From Chitinophagales bacterium (GTDB lineage Bacteria; Bacteroidota; Bacteroidia; Chitinophagales; LD1), in contig JAHBTS010000004.1 in NCBI GenBank assembly GCA_019638515.1, positions 186,001 to 250,000 on the forward strand: a stretch of DNA of 64,000 nt. The letters run 5' to 3'. Position 1 is the stretch's first letter. Each line of letters starts with the position of its first letter. Shown piece by piece: positions 44,993-54,566 of the stretch. The position numbers were made by a program, and so were the translations under genes. The notes below the pieces were generated by a model. The model saw only the letters and a program-made list of their open reading frames with translations. It had not been told where the DNA came from and ran no database searches.

Positions 44993-46762
44993 CTATTCCA
45001 CCAATAATTTCATCATGCTAATGTTGTCGTTTCCTTGTAGTTGTAAGAAATATAGTCCTTTGTGAAGGCTGCTAACATCTACTTTAGTTATAGGCGTGTC
45101 TAAGGCAATCGCACGAATTTTTCTACCGTTAATATCAAAAAGTGCAGCCTGTATATTGGTTTGATTAGAAGCCGATAAATCAACAATAAATTCATTGGAG
45201 GTAGGGTTGGGATAAATAGTAAAGTAAAATTCACTTACGTTTTCGTTAATTCCGGTAACGCCTTGGTTAATTTTAGCAACCCACCCATCAAACCGTTCGG
45301 TGCCGGAGCCTATATAACTTGCGTTGATGTAATAGCTGCCATCATTGTCGCAGTTTATTTGTGTCATGAACCTACCAACGGTGTATATGCTGTTGTCTTT
45401 TACTGCCACACTGTAGATTCGCTCAGTATTGTCCGATCCACCAAAGCTCTTAACCCAATTAAACGTACCATTGGTGTTGAGCTTTAACAAGAATGCATCT
45501 AAGGCTCCAACAGATGTGATGTTTTTTACATACGCACCCGGGTCAAAATCTATTCCACCTTTGTAAGTTCCCGCTATATACACATTGTTTGCTGCATCAA
45601 TTGTCATTCGGGTGGCTCGCTCACCGTCCCAAGTGTTACCTATACTTTTTGCCCACAAATAGTTGCCCGATGCATCGAGTTTGGAAATAAAAATATCGGA
45701 ATAGCCTTTTGAAATTAAAGTGGTAGAACCCATACTAACTGTACCCATAAAGCTACCGGCTACCAAAACATTGGATGCCCCATCTACCGCTACGGCATTG
45801 ACAAAATTATACGTGCTTATTGCACTAGCGCCAACCCCGCCCATCTGTTTTGCCCATTGAAAACTACCGTTTGCCGATAGTTTCAGCAGAAAGCCCTTCT
45901 GAATACTGTCGGTAAGTGTATAAGCCGAAACAGTATCCGGGTCAAAGTCAACAGCTCCTATAAAATCTCCGGAAACATACAGATTACCTGATGCATCTGA
46001 TGCAATAGAACGCGGGAAAACCAAAGCGCCTCCTACGGTATCGGCATCAATACTTTTTACCCAAAGAAAATTGCCGTTGTTATCAAACTTCAACACATAC
46101 CCTCGTTGTCCCATTGAAGTCAATTCATATTCACTGGTATCCGGATCAAAATCAACCGTTTCCTTATATCTACCGGCAATACATACGTTCCCTGAGGCAT
46201 CAATAGTCATTGCGGGTCCTTCTTCATCACCGCCATTATTAGATCCTTCGGGGAAGTTGTCAGCCCAATTCTTTGCCCACAAAAAATTTTCATTGGCATC
46301 TAACTTCACTAAAAAAATATCGCTGGTGCTTATGGGAACTACCTCATGCGTAACAGCCGTATCGGGGTCAAAATCTACGGTAGTATTGAAATATCCTAGC
46401 AAAAACAAATTGCCGGAAGCATCTTTTTTCATACTGGTAACACCTATGTAGCGCGGATCTAACGGGTTGCCAAATGTGAGCACCTTCACAAAATTATCGG
46501 TAGCATCCAGTTTGAGCACAAAAGCATTTCCTCTGCCAAGTGCATCGGGTGTACAATCCTTGAAAGCAGGACCTGCACCTAAGTCAAAATCTACTGTATC
46601 GTTAAAGTGACCACCTATGTATTTGTTGCCCTGAGCATCTATAATAACCGACAAGGCACGGTCTGTATAGTGCCCACCGATTGGTGCAGCCCAATCTATA
46701 GTTTGTGCGTGAATAGTAGTGCCAAACAACAAAAGAAGTGAAATAAAAAATGTGTGTTTCAT
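44993..46762 (-). CDS. T9SS cargo with SBBP beta-propeller repeats
   Basis: A 589-residue secreted protein. The signal peptide ends near residue 19 (TIHAQ). At least seven SBBP-type repeats of about 55-60 residues follow. Each combines ASGN(L/V)Y(I/V)AG with FDPDT or FDPG and KLDANGNFLWAK, forming a beta-propeller. Many repeats keep an Asp-rich DFDPD motif typical of these proteins. The final 85 residues (from YPNPTSNEFIVDLS) are a T9SS type A sorting domain. It probably is a surface-displayed binding or structural protein. It follows the large lipoprotein gene by 33 bases on the same strand, so the two look like an operon. Confidence 0.92.
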   Translation of the reverse strand: MKHTFFISLLLLFGTTIHAQTIDWAAPIGGHYTDRALSVIIDAQGNKYIGGHFNDTVDFDLGAGPAFKDCTPDALGRGNAFVLKLDATDNFVKVLTFGNPLDPRYIGVTSMKKDASGNLFLLGYFNTTVDFDPDTAVTHEVVPISTSDIFLVKLDANENFLWAKNWADNFPEGSNNGGDEEGPAMTIDASGNVCIAGRYKETVDFDPDTSEYELTSMGQRGYVLKFDNNGNFLWVKSIDADTVGGALVFPRSIASDASGNLYVSGDFIGAVDFDPDTVSAYTLTDSIQKGFLLKLSANGSFQWAKQMGGVGASAISTYNFVNAVAVDGASNVLVAGSFMGTVSMGSTTLISKGYSDIFISKLDASGNYLWAKSIGNTWDGERATRMTIDAANNVYIAGTYKGGIDFDPGAYVKNITSVGALDAFLLKLNTNGTFNWVKSFGGSDNTERIYSVAVKDNSIYTVGRFMTQINCDNDGSYYINASYIGSGTERFDGWVAKINQGVTGINENVSEFYFTIYPNPTSNEFIVDLSASNQTNIQAALFDINGRKIRAIALDTPITKVDVSSLHKGLYFLQLQGNDNISMMKLLVE

Positions 46763-46795
46763 AACGCTTCAGGTTTAACTGTTCTAGGAATATAA

Positions 46796-49237
46796 TTACT
46801 TATTAAGTGTGATTGTTATTAGGGCTTCTCCTCCACTACAGTCCGCTGTGCGGTGCTCACAACCATTATTTACGCAACTTCCCCAACTGGCACCATAGCC
46901 CACATAGTAGGTTCCTGTGGTATTGGGGTCAATGGCGTACATATATCCGTGTAACCAACCAGGGTCTTTTGCCGACCAGTTTTCGGAATAGGTGCTGCCG
47001 CTTCCCAGTGTAATTGTTACTGAATAGGTTTTTGCGTCTGCCACCGGTGCAATAGCAACTCCGCAATTTGAGTAATGCCATAAATTACCTCCGGCATCAT
47101 CTCTATCATTATGATATGCTGTAAGTGGCGCGTAATAGATAATTGTTTTATTGTCGTTGCTTATTTTTACGGTGCCTTTCACTTCTTCGCGAAAAATCCA
47201 ATCGGAAGAGGAAAGTTTAAAGAAAACCCGTGCAGTAATGTTTTCGGTTGCAGAAACCACATCTTCATCTGTTGCTGTATAAATCACAGAGTTTTTAGGT
47301 GTTACATACGTTTTTGTGTTGCCATCAAGAGATCCGTATTTACCCGGAGTGCTCCATTCCACTTTGTATTCTACTCCATTGCCTTGAATAATAGGGTTGG
47401 TACCATCAGCGTTTAGCAGCTTTAGTGTGAGCGATCTGGTTCCGGCTTTTGGAGTGAGCGTAGCTCCGTTGGGTTTCATTACAATCGTTAGTTTTTTTAC
47501 ATTAACGTAAGCTGTATCCGTTCCCAACTCTCTGGATCCATTTGGCCCAACTATGAAAGCCTTCACATAAATGGTTTCTACATTATCGTCATCTGGAGCT
47601 ATTTTGCCATAGTATGTGGCAGTAGTAGTTGAGGAGGCAGTAGTAGTTGTTACCTCTGCTCCGTTTTGTTTGAAAACACCAAACAAGCCCGATGTGGACC
47701 ACACATACTCAACTTTTTCACCGTTGCTGAGGGCAGCATTAGTGGAAGCGGTAAGTGTATGATTGGTAAGTTTCATTGTTTTTGAATGCTTGGGTGTAAT
47801 GGTTACATCGTTGTTTTTACTTAGCACGGTCCATTCATCGAGTGTGTTGCTATTTTTGATATGTGTAAAACGAGACTCTATAGGATTGGCGTTATCATCA
47901 ACGTTTGCGTTTATGAGCCAAGAAAACAATCCCCCTTTGATAATATCAACAAATGCCTGTTGCTGCTTCTCGTTTTTTTCCAACTCCGACAATGCTTGCA
48001 ACTCTTGTGCAGGCACAATACCGCTGATAGATTCCAATAGTCTTGTATAAAGTAGTTCGCGTTTTTGCGATTCCCACAAGGCATAATCGCAGAAGTCGGT
48101 AATTGCCTGCGTATATTCACCGTCTTTTACCAAGTCAATAGTTTCAGGCCTAAGAAGTGCTTTTACCTCGTTAATATAGGCTCGTACTCTTTCAATGTTG
48201 TTGGGTAATACATCGTATATCACTTTCGACTGGTTTAAGTGGTCAAGTATAAGCGGCATCAATAGGTCAACTGCAAAAAACTCGATACACATTTCTTCAT
48301 ACTTTGTTTTTTCAGCATTAGACATGGCAATACTCGATTCTTTTCCGCCAATACCCACAATACGCACTTTCCATGTGGATTCGCTTTCGTTGTTCTGTAA
48401 CGGAAGTGCTTGCGGGCCTGAAACTTCGGGAGTTGAGCCAGCCTTCCCACGCACAGCCATATTGTAATCTGCCGGAGTAATATTCAGTATTTGAGAAAGA
48501 AGCGTATATGGATAATTGGTATTGTCGCGGTAAGCTACCTTATAGATATAGGCATGTCCTCTGCGAGCATAGCTGTTGAGTACCTCCATGTTTTCATCAC
48601 TACCGCTTTGTGCTCTTACTGTTATACCACTTTTAGTATCATCTGCATCTTTTACTTTTATCTGCCTGCCAATTAAATCAAGTACAGGCTTATTATGTAT
48701 TTCACTTACTGCTTTTATGTACGCTTCTTTGTATGCATCTGTTGAGAGCATAAGTGGGTTAGAAATAAACAACTGCTCCAGCGAGGATTTTAGCCCTGCA
48801 AACTGTGGATACGTAGGTATCTTTTTTATATAGGCAATGCGCTCTTCTTTGCTGGGCGAATACATGGTTCCCAAGCCGTAATACAATAATACCTGAGCGG
48901 TGGTGGCAACAGATATTTCTTTGTTGTTGTCTGTAATGATGCCCGCCAATACAGGTTTGTCGCCTTGATATAGAAAAACTACTTCATAACTTCCTGCATT
49001 GAAAGCAATACTGGCTTTGCCATCGCTGCCTATGGGGAATGATTGAGACAAAGAGTAAACTGCTGTATTTGAAAGGTTCAACGAAGAACCGCTAGGAAGC
49101 ACTACCTGAATACCGGTTGTTTTTGATTGGGTAGGTTCTTCTTTGTCCTTTTTACAGGCAGCTATCATTAAAACCGATGCAAATGCAAGTGTAATAAGGG
49201 CGTTGCGGATAAAAATGTAAGCGTGTTGCATAATCAT
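46796..49237 (-). CDS. Large lipoprotein with repeated beta domains
   Basis: An 813-residue protein. The N-terminus is a lipoprotein signal with Cys28 in MIAACKKDKEE, so it is lipid-anchored, probably in the outer membrane. Residues about 130-430 are helical and hold no recognised domain. Residues about 490-700 show two or three related beta-sandwich units with repeated pairs such as VEYVWSTSGLFGVF and VEYKVEWSTPGKYG, then TATDEDVVSATENITARVF. The Lys-rich tail of the signal (CKKDKEE) is typical of Bacteroidota lipoproteins. Function is unknown; the co-transcribed T9SS propeller may be a partner. An upstream ATG and the one six bases later are equally possible starts. Confidence 0.75.
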   Translation of the reverse strand: MIMQHAYIFIRNALITLAFASVLMIAACKKDKEEPTQSKTTGIQVVLPSGSSLNLSNTAVYSLSQSFPIGSDGKASIAFNAGSYEVVFLYQGDKPVLAGIITDNNKEISVATTAQVLLYYGLGTMYSPSKEERIAYIKKIPTYPQFAGLKSSLEQLFISNPLMLSTDAYKEAYIKAVSEIHNKPVLDLIGRQIKVKDADDTKSGITVRAQSGSDENMEVLNSYARRGHAYIYKVAYRDNTNYPYTLLSQILNITPADYNMAVRGKAGSTPEVSGPQALPLQNNESESTWKVRIVGIGGKESSIAMSNAEKTKYEEMCIEFFAVDLLMPLILDHLNQSKVIYDVLPNNIERVRAYINEVKALLRPETIDLVKDGEYTQAITDFCDYALWESQKRELLYTRLLESISGIVPAQELQALSELEKNEKQQQAFVDIIKGGLFSWLINANVDDNANPIESRFTHIKNSNTLDEWTVLSKNNDVTITPKHSKTMKLTNHTLTASTNAALSNGEKVEYVWSTSGLFGVFKQNGAEVTTTTASSTTTATYYGKIAPDDDNVETIYVKAFIVGPNGSRELGTDTAYVNVKKLTIVMKPNGATLTPKAGTRSLTLKLLNADGTNPIIQGNGVEYKVEWSTPGKYGSLDGNTKTYVTPKNSVIYTATDEDVVSATENITARVFFKLSSSDWIFREEVKGTVKISNDNKTIIYYAPLTAYHNDRDDAGGNLWHYSNCGVAIAPVADAKTYSVTITLGSGSTYSENWSAKDPGWLHGYMYAIDPNTTGTYYVGYGASWGSCVNNGCEHRTADCSGGEALITITLNK

Positions 49238-49719
49238 AAATTTATATACAACGAAGTTAATCTATATTATTAAGAAAATTTAATATTCTTGAATAAGAAG
49301 CTATGCAATTTTCCTTGCAAGTATATTTAGAAGAGATGCTGTAAAATATGGTTGGGGCTACTATGCAGGAGGTGCAATAAGCCTATGTATGTGGAAAGGA
49401 AGCCATTGTATAGTCTATGAGTGAGTTATCTCATAGAAACTTTTATTTGTTGATACTCAAGTGCTATCTTAATTTAATACAAACGTTGTTTAGTAAAAGC
49501 GTTGCTACAACGGTAGACCTTTGCAATGTATTGATAAGCGCTTTGCTTCTTCTATGAAACGTGTTGTAAGCGACACTTACAATACCTACAACAATAGCAC
49601 TATTGCTCACCTGCTAAATGTAAACTTTACTGGCGCACCAACTTTAAAGGTGTAGCAGCACATATATTTTGCTTTCTATAAAACTTAATTACTTTTAATC
49701 TATCTCCAAACTCCGATAT
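49238..49719. other. Gene-free gap with hairpins and a dispersed repeat
   Basis: A 482-base divergent gap. It holds a seven-base hairpin (CTATGAG / CTCATAG, 49415-49436), another (TTGTAAG / CTTACAA, 49564-49582) and the second copy of a dispersed repeat (49611-49692). A TAACTTCG box (minus, 49252-49259) may serve the lipoprotein gene. I see no coding frame or tRNA. Confidence 0.6.
49611..49692. repeat. Dispersed intergenic repeat, copy 2
   Basis: Second copy of the element at 44867-44945. It keeps an inverted repeat CTGCTA (49611-49616) / TAGCAG (49653-49658), with an inner CACC (49636-49639) / GGTG (49649-49652) pairing that stacks on it. It lies 28 to 110 bases before the response regulator gene. 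Confidence 0.7.
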
Positions 49720-50157
49720 ATGAATTTTCTAAATATAGATGTGCTATTGGTAGAAGATAACCCCTACGATGCAGAACTAACATTGTATGCCTTGCAAGCC
49801 AGAAATTTTGCTAATTCCATTTACCATGTGCGCGATGGGCAAGAGGCACTCGATTTTATTTTTGCCGAAGGAAAATATACTGAACGTAAAACCGCTAAGC
49901 CTCCTAAATTGGTATTGCTCGATTTAAAAATGCCCAAAATAAACGGGGTAGAGGTTTTAGAAGAGCTTAAAAAACATGAGGCAAGTAAGACTATTCCGGT
50001 AGTGGTACTTACTTCTTCTAACGAAGATATTGATATTGATAGATGCTATAAGTTGGGTGTAAACAGTTACATCGTAAAACCGGTAGAGTTCGATGCCTTT
50101 TCAAAAGTAGTAGCGGAGTTGGGGTTTTATTGGATGATGCTGAATAAAACATCATAG
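49720..50157 (+). CDS. Stand-alone response regulator receiver (Rcp1-like)
   Basis: A 145-residue single receiver domain with no output domain. Key residues: acidic pocket in [12 protein letters not shown], phospho-acceptor Asp in [13 protein letters not shown], Thr/Ser in [10 protein letters not shown], and Lys in [12 protein letters not shown]. The long loop after the second helix ([17 protein letters not shown]) is typical of receivers that pair with phytochrome-like or hybrid kinases. No kinase gene is adjacent; the nearest is at 56573. It sits alone ahead of lipA, after a long gap with a dispersed repeat. Output is probably a protein contact. Confidence 0.94.
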   Translation: MNFLNIDVLLVEDNPYDAELTLYALQARNFANSIYHVRDGQEALDFIFAEGKYTERKTAKPPKLVLLDLKMPKINGVEVLEELKKHEASKTIPVVVLTSSNEDIDIDRCYKLGVNSYIVKPVEFDAFSKVVAELGFYWMMLNKTS

Positions 50158-50191
50158 AAATAGAACAAATGCCAATTCTTTTTATTGCCAA

Positions 50192-50220
50192 TTGGGTTTC
50201 AACTTTAGCGCTTATCTTCG
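50192..50220 (+). promoter_or_regulatory. Promoter of the lipA-uvrC genes
   Basis: TTG (50192-50194), 18-base spacer, TATCTTCG (50213-50220), one base off TAnnTTTG, 23 bases before the lipA ATG. Confidence 0.5.
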
Positions 50221-50243
50221 TTGCTCAAATTTCATAAAGCAAC

Positions 50244-51107
50244 ATGAGCGAAAATGTTTCTGTGCCGCGAAAACCCGATTGGCTTAAAATAAAATTACCT
50301 GCTGGAGTTGAGTATTCCGAAGTAAAGAAAAACATTAAAGAAAACAGGCTCCACACTATATGCGAAAGCGGCAATTGCCCTAACCAAACAGAATGCTGGG
50401 GCGCAGGAACTGCCACGCTAATGATACTTGGAAATGTATGTACCCGCAGTTGTATGTTTTGCAATGTTGCTACAGGCAAGCCGGAGAATGTAGATATTGC
50501 AGAGCCTTTCCGCGTTGCAGAATCGGTAAAGCGCATGGGATTAAAGCATGTGGTAATTACCTCTGTAGATCGCGATGATTTAACCGATGGCGGCAGCAAA
50601 ATTTGGGCGGCAACCATTCGAGCTATTCGCAGGCATTGCCCGGGCGTTACAATGGAAACGCTCATTCCCGATTTTCAAGGTAAACAAGAAAACCTGCAAC
50701 ACATTATTGATGTAAAACCCGAAGTGGTAAGCCACAATATTGAAACCGTAAAGCGCCTTAGTCGCGAAGTGCGCGTACAAGCTCGTTTTGAACGCAGTAT
50801 AGACGTGTTAAAGCGCCTAAAAGATGGCGGCATAGAAAGAACCAAAAGCGGCATAATGCTTGGTTTGGGAGAAACCACCGAAGAAATTATTGAGGCAATG
50901 GACGATTTAAGAAGTGCATCGGTAGATGTGCTTACAATTGGGCAGTATTTGCAACCAACCAAAATGCACTTGCCGGTAAAAAAGTACGTTACGCCACAGG
51001 AGTTTAAAGAGCTAAAAGATATTGGTTTAGCAAAGGGGTTTTCTATTGTAGAAAGCGGTCCCATGGTACGCAGCAGCTACCACGCAGAAAGGCACATAAA
51101 GAAATAA
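50244..51107 (+). CDS. lipA: Lipoyl synthase
   Basis: Radical SAM enzyme that inserts two sulfurs into the octanoyl group on E2/H proteins, making lipoyl cofactors, for example for 2-oxoglutarate dehydrogenase. The 287 residues carry both iron-sulfur sites: the auxiliary cluster cysteines in CESGNCPNQTECWG and the radical SAM CxxxCxxC in CTRSCMFCNV. Later come VVITSVDRDDLTDGG and the C-terminal SGPMVRSSYHAE with the serine that ligates the auxiliary cluster in this family. The gene is 41 bases upstream of uvrC on the same strand. A promoter-like element sits 23 bases before the start. Confidence 0.97.
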   Translation: MSENVSVPRKPDWLKIKLPAGVEYSEVKKNIKENRLHTICESGNCPNQTECWGAGTATLMILGNVCTRSCMFCNVATGKPENVDIAEPFRVAESVKRMGLKHVVITSVDRDDLTDGGSKIWAATIRAIRRHCPGVTMETLIPDFQGKQENLQHIIDVKPEVVSHNIETVKRLSREVRVQARFERSIDVLKRLKDGGIERTKSGIMLGLGETTEEIIEAMDDLRSASVDVLTIGQYLQPTKMHLPVKKYVTPQEFKELKDIGLAKGFSIVESGPMVRSSYHAERHIKK

Positions 51108-51148
51108 ACCCTAACTGCTTATTTTGTTTACCTGCAATTAAAGAGTAA

Positions 51149-52981
51149 TTGACAGCCGAAGAATTTAGAGCACAGTATCAGCAAACCATACCCAACCAAC
51201 CGGGTGTGTATCGCTATTTCAGCGATAGCAACGAAATACTGTATATCGGCAAAGCAAAAGATTTACGCAAGCGCGTTTCTAGCTATTTCACCAAAGGCGA
51301 TTTAAGTTTTCGCATTAAAACAATGGTGCGCAGTATTGCCAGAATAGAGTTTACCATTGTGGGCACAGAGCAAGATGCTTTTTTGCTCGAAAACGCACTC
51401 ATAAAGCAATACCAACCGCGCTATAATATCGATTTAAAAGACGATAAAACATATCCGTATATAGTAATTAAAAACGAACCCTTTCCTCGTGTTTTTTTAA
51501 CCCGAAAAGTAGTTAAAGACGGCAGCCAATACATAGGTCCGTTTACTTCGGTAAACAATGTGCGCAACGTGCTTGGTTTGCTTACTACGCTTTTCCCAAT
51601 TAGAACTTGCACGCTGGCACTCACGCCTAAAAATATTCAAAGCGGAAAATTTAAGGTGTGTTTGGAATACCACATGAAAAATTGCCTGGGTCCCTGCGTG
51701 GGCTTGCAAACCGAAGAAGAATATACCGAAAACATAAACGAAATAAAGAACCTGCTCAAAAGCAATTTTGGTTCGGTGATGAATTTTTTAAAAAGGAAAA
51801 TGAATGAGTTTGCCGAGCAGCTCAATTTTGAACGCGCCAACGAATTCAAAGAAAAAATTGAAGTGCTGAAAGTGTGGCAAACCAAAAGCACTATTGTAAA
51901 TCCAAAGTTGCACAATATTGATGTGTATGGCTATACCGAAACCGAAACATTCGCATTCATAAGCTATTTAAAAATAAGCAACGGAACTATCGTAAAAGCC
52001 CGTGCCATAGAAGTAAAAAAGCTGTTGGAAGAAACCAGCGAAGAAATTCTGCAGTGCGCTATTGTAGAAATAAGTTTTTCGGATGACGAAGTAAATGAAG
52101 ATAACCCCGAAATTATTTTGCCTTTTGAGGTAGAGATACCATTTGTGCACACACCCACCATTCCGCAAGCAGGCGATAAAAAGAAACTGCTCGACTTGGC
52201 AACCAGAAACGCCCTCTATGCCAAAGAAGAAAAGGTGAAAAGCATGATGACATCCGAAGAGAAGAATCCTTCGTTCAGGATTATGCGCACTCTTAAAGAC
52301 GATTTAAAACTAAAGGAATTGCCGCGCCACATCGAGTGTTTCGATAATTCAAACATCATGGGCATCAATCCGGTAAGCGCTTGTGTGGTGTTTAAAGATG
52401 CTAAGCCCAGCAAAAAAGACTACCGTATTTTTAATGTAAAAACCGTAGAAGGTCCCAACGATTTTGCCACTATGCAAGAAGTAATTTACAGGCGCTATAA
52501 ACGCTTGCTGGATGAAGCCCAAGGCCTGCCACAGCTAATTGTGGTAGATGGCGGAAAAGGGCAACTGAGCAGCGCGGTAGAAAGTTTAAAAACACTGGAA
52601 CTGTATGGTAAAATTCCAATTGTGGGCATAGCAAAAAGGTTAGAAGAAATATATTTTCCCGAAGATTCTATTCCGCTGCACATCAATAAAAAAAGCGAGA
52701 GCCTAAAACTTATTCAGCGTATGCGCGATGAAGCACACCGCTTTGGCATTACCCATCACCGCAATAGACGCAGCAAAAAATTCACAGTTACCGAGTTAGA
52801 AAGTATTGAAGGTATTGGAAAAAAAACTGCCGAAACTTTGCTTGCACATTTTAAATCGGTAGCTCAAATTAAAAAAGCAACACACAGCGAAATTGCCTCG
52901 TTGGTAGGCGCTGCAAAAGCTACAATCATTGCAGATTATTTTACCGAAACGCCCGGTGCCGGCAGTTCTGTTTCAAACTAA
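51149..52981 (+). CDS. uvrC: Excinuclease ABC subunit C
   Basis: Makes both incisions around bulky DNA lesions in nucleotide excision repair with UvrA and UvrB. The start is a TTG at 51149, the only one that gives the family opening (TAEEFRAQ before PGVYRYFSD). The 610 residues contain the GIY-YIG nuclease (PGVYRYF, ILYIGKAKDLRKRV), a CxxxxxxCLGPC cysteine cluster, a UVR UvrB-binding helix pair (NFERANEFKEKIEVL), the RNase H-like second nuclease (IECFDNSNIMG, VVDGGKGQLSSA) and a C-terminal helix-hairpin-helix pair (IEGIGKKTAETLLAHF). It is 41 bases after lipA. Confidence 0.97.
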   Translation: MTAEEFRAQYQQTIPNQPGVYRYFSDSNEILYIGKAKDLRKRVSSYFTKGDLSFRIKTMVRSIARIEFTIVGTEQDAFLLENALIKQYQPRYNIDLKDDKTYPYIVIKNEPFPRVFLTRKVVKDGSQYIGPFTSVNNVRNVLGLLTTLFPIRTCTLALTPKNIQSGKFKVCLEYHMKNCLGPCVGLQTEEEYTENINEIKNLLKSNFGSVMNFLKRKMNEFAEQLNFERANEFKEKIEVLKVWQTKSTIVNPKLHNIDVYGYTETETFAFISYLKISNGTIVKARAIEVKKLLEETSEEILQCAIVEISFSDDEVNEDNPEIILPFEVEIPFVHTPTIPQAGDKKKLLDLATRNALYAKEEKVKSMMTSEEKNPSFRIMRTLKDDLKLKELPRHIECFDNSNIMGINPVSACVVFKDAKPSKKDYRIFNVKTVEGPNDFATMQEVIYRRYKRLLDEAQGLPQLIVVDGGKGQLSSAVESLKTLELYGKIPIVGIAKRLEEIYFPEDSIPLHINKKSESLKLIQRMRDEAHRFGITHHRNRRSKKFTVTELESIEGIGKKTAETLLAHFKSVAQIKKATHSEIASLVGAAKATIIADYFTETPGAGSSVSN

Positions 52982-52996
52982 AAATTCTATGGCCTT

Positions 52997-53863
52997 TTAG
53001 CCAACCTCTATTTGCAATGCGGCATAAAACTCTTTGCCCGGTTGCAGCGCTATAATTCCTTCTTTGGCAGCAAAATCGGTAGTTTGGTTGGCAGTATCGG
53101 CACAGCCAAACCAAGGCTCTATGCAAACGTATGGCGCACCTTCTTTTGTCCAAATTCCTAAATACGGAAATCCATCGAATTTTACTTTCAACCAATGTGA
53201 ATGTAAATTGCTTTTTATACATACACTGCGCGAAGTGTGGTCTTTAAAAATCAATGCATCGCTGTTGAATAATTCGGGTGTAAGATGTATGTTGCCATTG
53301 GTAGAAACTATTGAAGCAACTCCGTTGAAGAAGCCATCGGTATCAATATGTTTTCTATTTAAAATTTCGGCATGTTCAAATTCCAAATGGTATTGATTAA
53401 ACGCTTCGTTTTTTGAAAACGGAACGGCAAAAGCCGGATGCGCACCCAAAGAAAAAAGCATAGGTGTTTCATGCTTGTTAGATACGCTAAACCATTGCTG
53501 CAGGCTGTTTTTGTGCAGTTCAAACCCAATGTTAAATTCAAATTCAAACGGGTAAAACTGCTTAGTGCTATCGCTGCTTTTTAAGCTAAAAACCATAGCC
53601 GTTTCCGATTGTTCAATCAAATCAAAATTACTCTTGCGGGCAAAACCGTGCTTCTCCATTGGGTATGCTTTTTTGCCTAAGTGTATGCGGTCGTTTTGGC
53701 AGCGCCCCACCACCGGAAACAGCACCGGAGCGTGCCAGCCCCACCATTTTTGGTCGGCTTGCCACAAGTGTTCTATGTTACTTTCTTTACTAAAAAGAGA
53801 AGTTAATTCAGCACCCAAATTGCGGGCGCTTACTTTTAAAAATTCATTTTCTATATTGTGCAT
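52997..53863 (-). CDS. Aldose 1-epimerase-like protein
   Basis: Start taken at the ATG at 53863 (MHNIENEFLKVSARNLGAELTS); the frame extends nine residues upstream to 53890. The 288-residue cytoplasmic protein has the galactose mutarotase-like supersandwich with ARNLGAELTSLF, LWQADQKWWGWHAPVLFPVVGR, PMEKHGFARK, LGAHPAF and CIEPWFGCAD. These carry the usual substrate-binding His/Asp/Glu positions. Such proteins interconvert alpha and beta anomers of aldoses or hexose 6-phosphates, and this subgroup resembles the LacX/YihR-like branch. It converges with uvrC 15 bases away and diverges from the SPOR-like gene. Confidence 0.88.
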   Translation of the reverse strand: MHNIENEFLKVSARNLGAELTSLFSKESNIEHLWQADQKWWGWHAPVLFPVVGRCQNDRIHLGKKAYPMEKHGFARKSNFDLIEQSETAMVFSLKSSDSTKQFYPFEFEFNIGFELHKNSLQQWFSVSNKHETPMLFSLGAHPAFAVPFSKNEAFNQYHLEFEHAEILNRKHIDTDGFFNGVASIVSTNGNIHLTPELFNSDALIFKDHTSRSVCIKSNLHSHWLKVKFDGFPYLGIWTKEGAPYVCIEPWFGCADTANQTTDFAAKEGIIALQPGKEFYAALQIEVG

Positions 53864-53869
53864 AAATTG

Positions 53870-53902
53870 TTGTGCAATAGCTGTCTGCAAATTCTAAATT
53901 TG
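53870..53902 (+). promoter_or_regulatory. Promoter of the SPOR-like gene
   Basis: TTG (53870-53872), 22-base spacer, TAAATTTG (53895-53902), matching TAnnTTTG, 19 bases before the ATG at 53922. It overlaps the start region of the divergent epimerase gene. Confidence 0.5.
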
Positions 53903-53921
53903 TTAATCTAAAAATAAGTTC

Positions 53922-54545
53922 ATGATGAAATTTTTCTCACTCATTCTTGTGTTGCTTTTAAGTGTTTCTACTCAAGCTCAAAAACTTACAAAAGAGCAAA
54001 AGAAACAATTGAAAAATGAATTAAAATCATACAAGAAAAACTTGGAAGGTTACTACCAGCAAAAGCAAACCAGCCAAAAGGCAACAGAAGATAATACAGC
54101 ATTGGTACAAAAGCTGAAAGACGATTTAGCTGTGGCAGAAGGCGAAAAAGCAGAGTTGGAAAAAAGATTAGAAGCCGCCAACCGCTTGCTGGGTGAGTGC
54201 GAAAGTAAACCTGCCAAAGTGGTAGATGCTTCCGAAGTGCCTATGGGAACAGTGTATAAAGTGCAAATTGGCTTTTACAAAAAATACGATATTACCGCCA
54301 ACTTTGCCCATCCCAAATTTGTAGGTTATGAAGATGTAGAAGGTTTTAAACGCTACGTCATCAGTTCTTTTGAAACCGAAGAAGAAGCCGAAAAGTTGAA
54401 AAAAGATTTACGCGGGTTAGGCATAAAAGATGCTTTTGTTGCAAAGTATGTAGATAAGCAACGCGTGTTTGAATGGGAGAAAAACCCCAAATACAAAGGC
54501 AAGCAAGCGCCATCTTCTTGGAAAGATGTGGTAAACGAGCAGTAA
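53922..54545 (+). CDS. Secreted coiled-coil protein with SPOR-like domain
   Basis: A 207-residue protein. The signal peptide ends near residue 20 (STQAQ). Residues 25-105 form a Lys/Glu/Gln-rich coiled coil (KLTKEQKKQLKNELKSYKKNL, LAVAEGEKAELEKRLEAANRLLG). Residues 115-185 look like a SPOR domain (VYKVQIGFYKKYDI, FKRYVISSFETEEEAEKLKKDLRGLGIKDAFVAKYVD), which in other proteins binds denuded peptidoglycan strands at the division site. A similar 'Ezrin/radixin/moesin' type annotation is possible. It is followed after 21 bases by a 3HCDH-like gene on the same strand, probably one transcript. Confidence 0.82.
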   Translation: MMKFFSLILVLLLSVSTQAQKLTKEQKKQLKNELKSYKKNLEGYYQQKQTSQKATEDNTALVQKLKDDLAVAEGEKAELEKRLEAANRLLGECESKPAKVVDASEVPMGTVYKVQIGFYKKYDITANFAHPKFVGYEDVEGFKRYVISSFETEEEAEKLKKDLRGLGIKDAFVAKYVDKQRVFEWEKNPKYKGKQAPSSWKDVVNEQ

Positions 54546-54566
54546 TCATACCACTCAAATATATTT

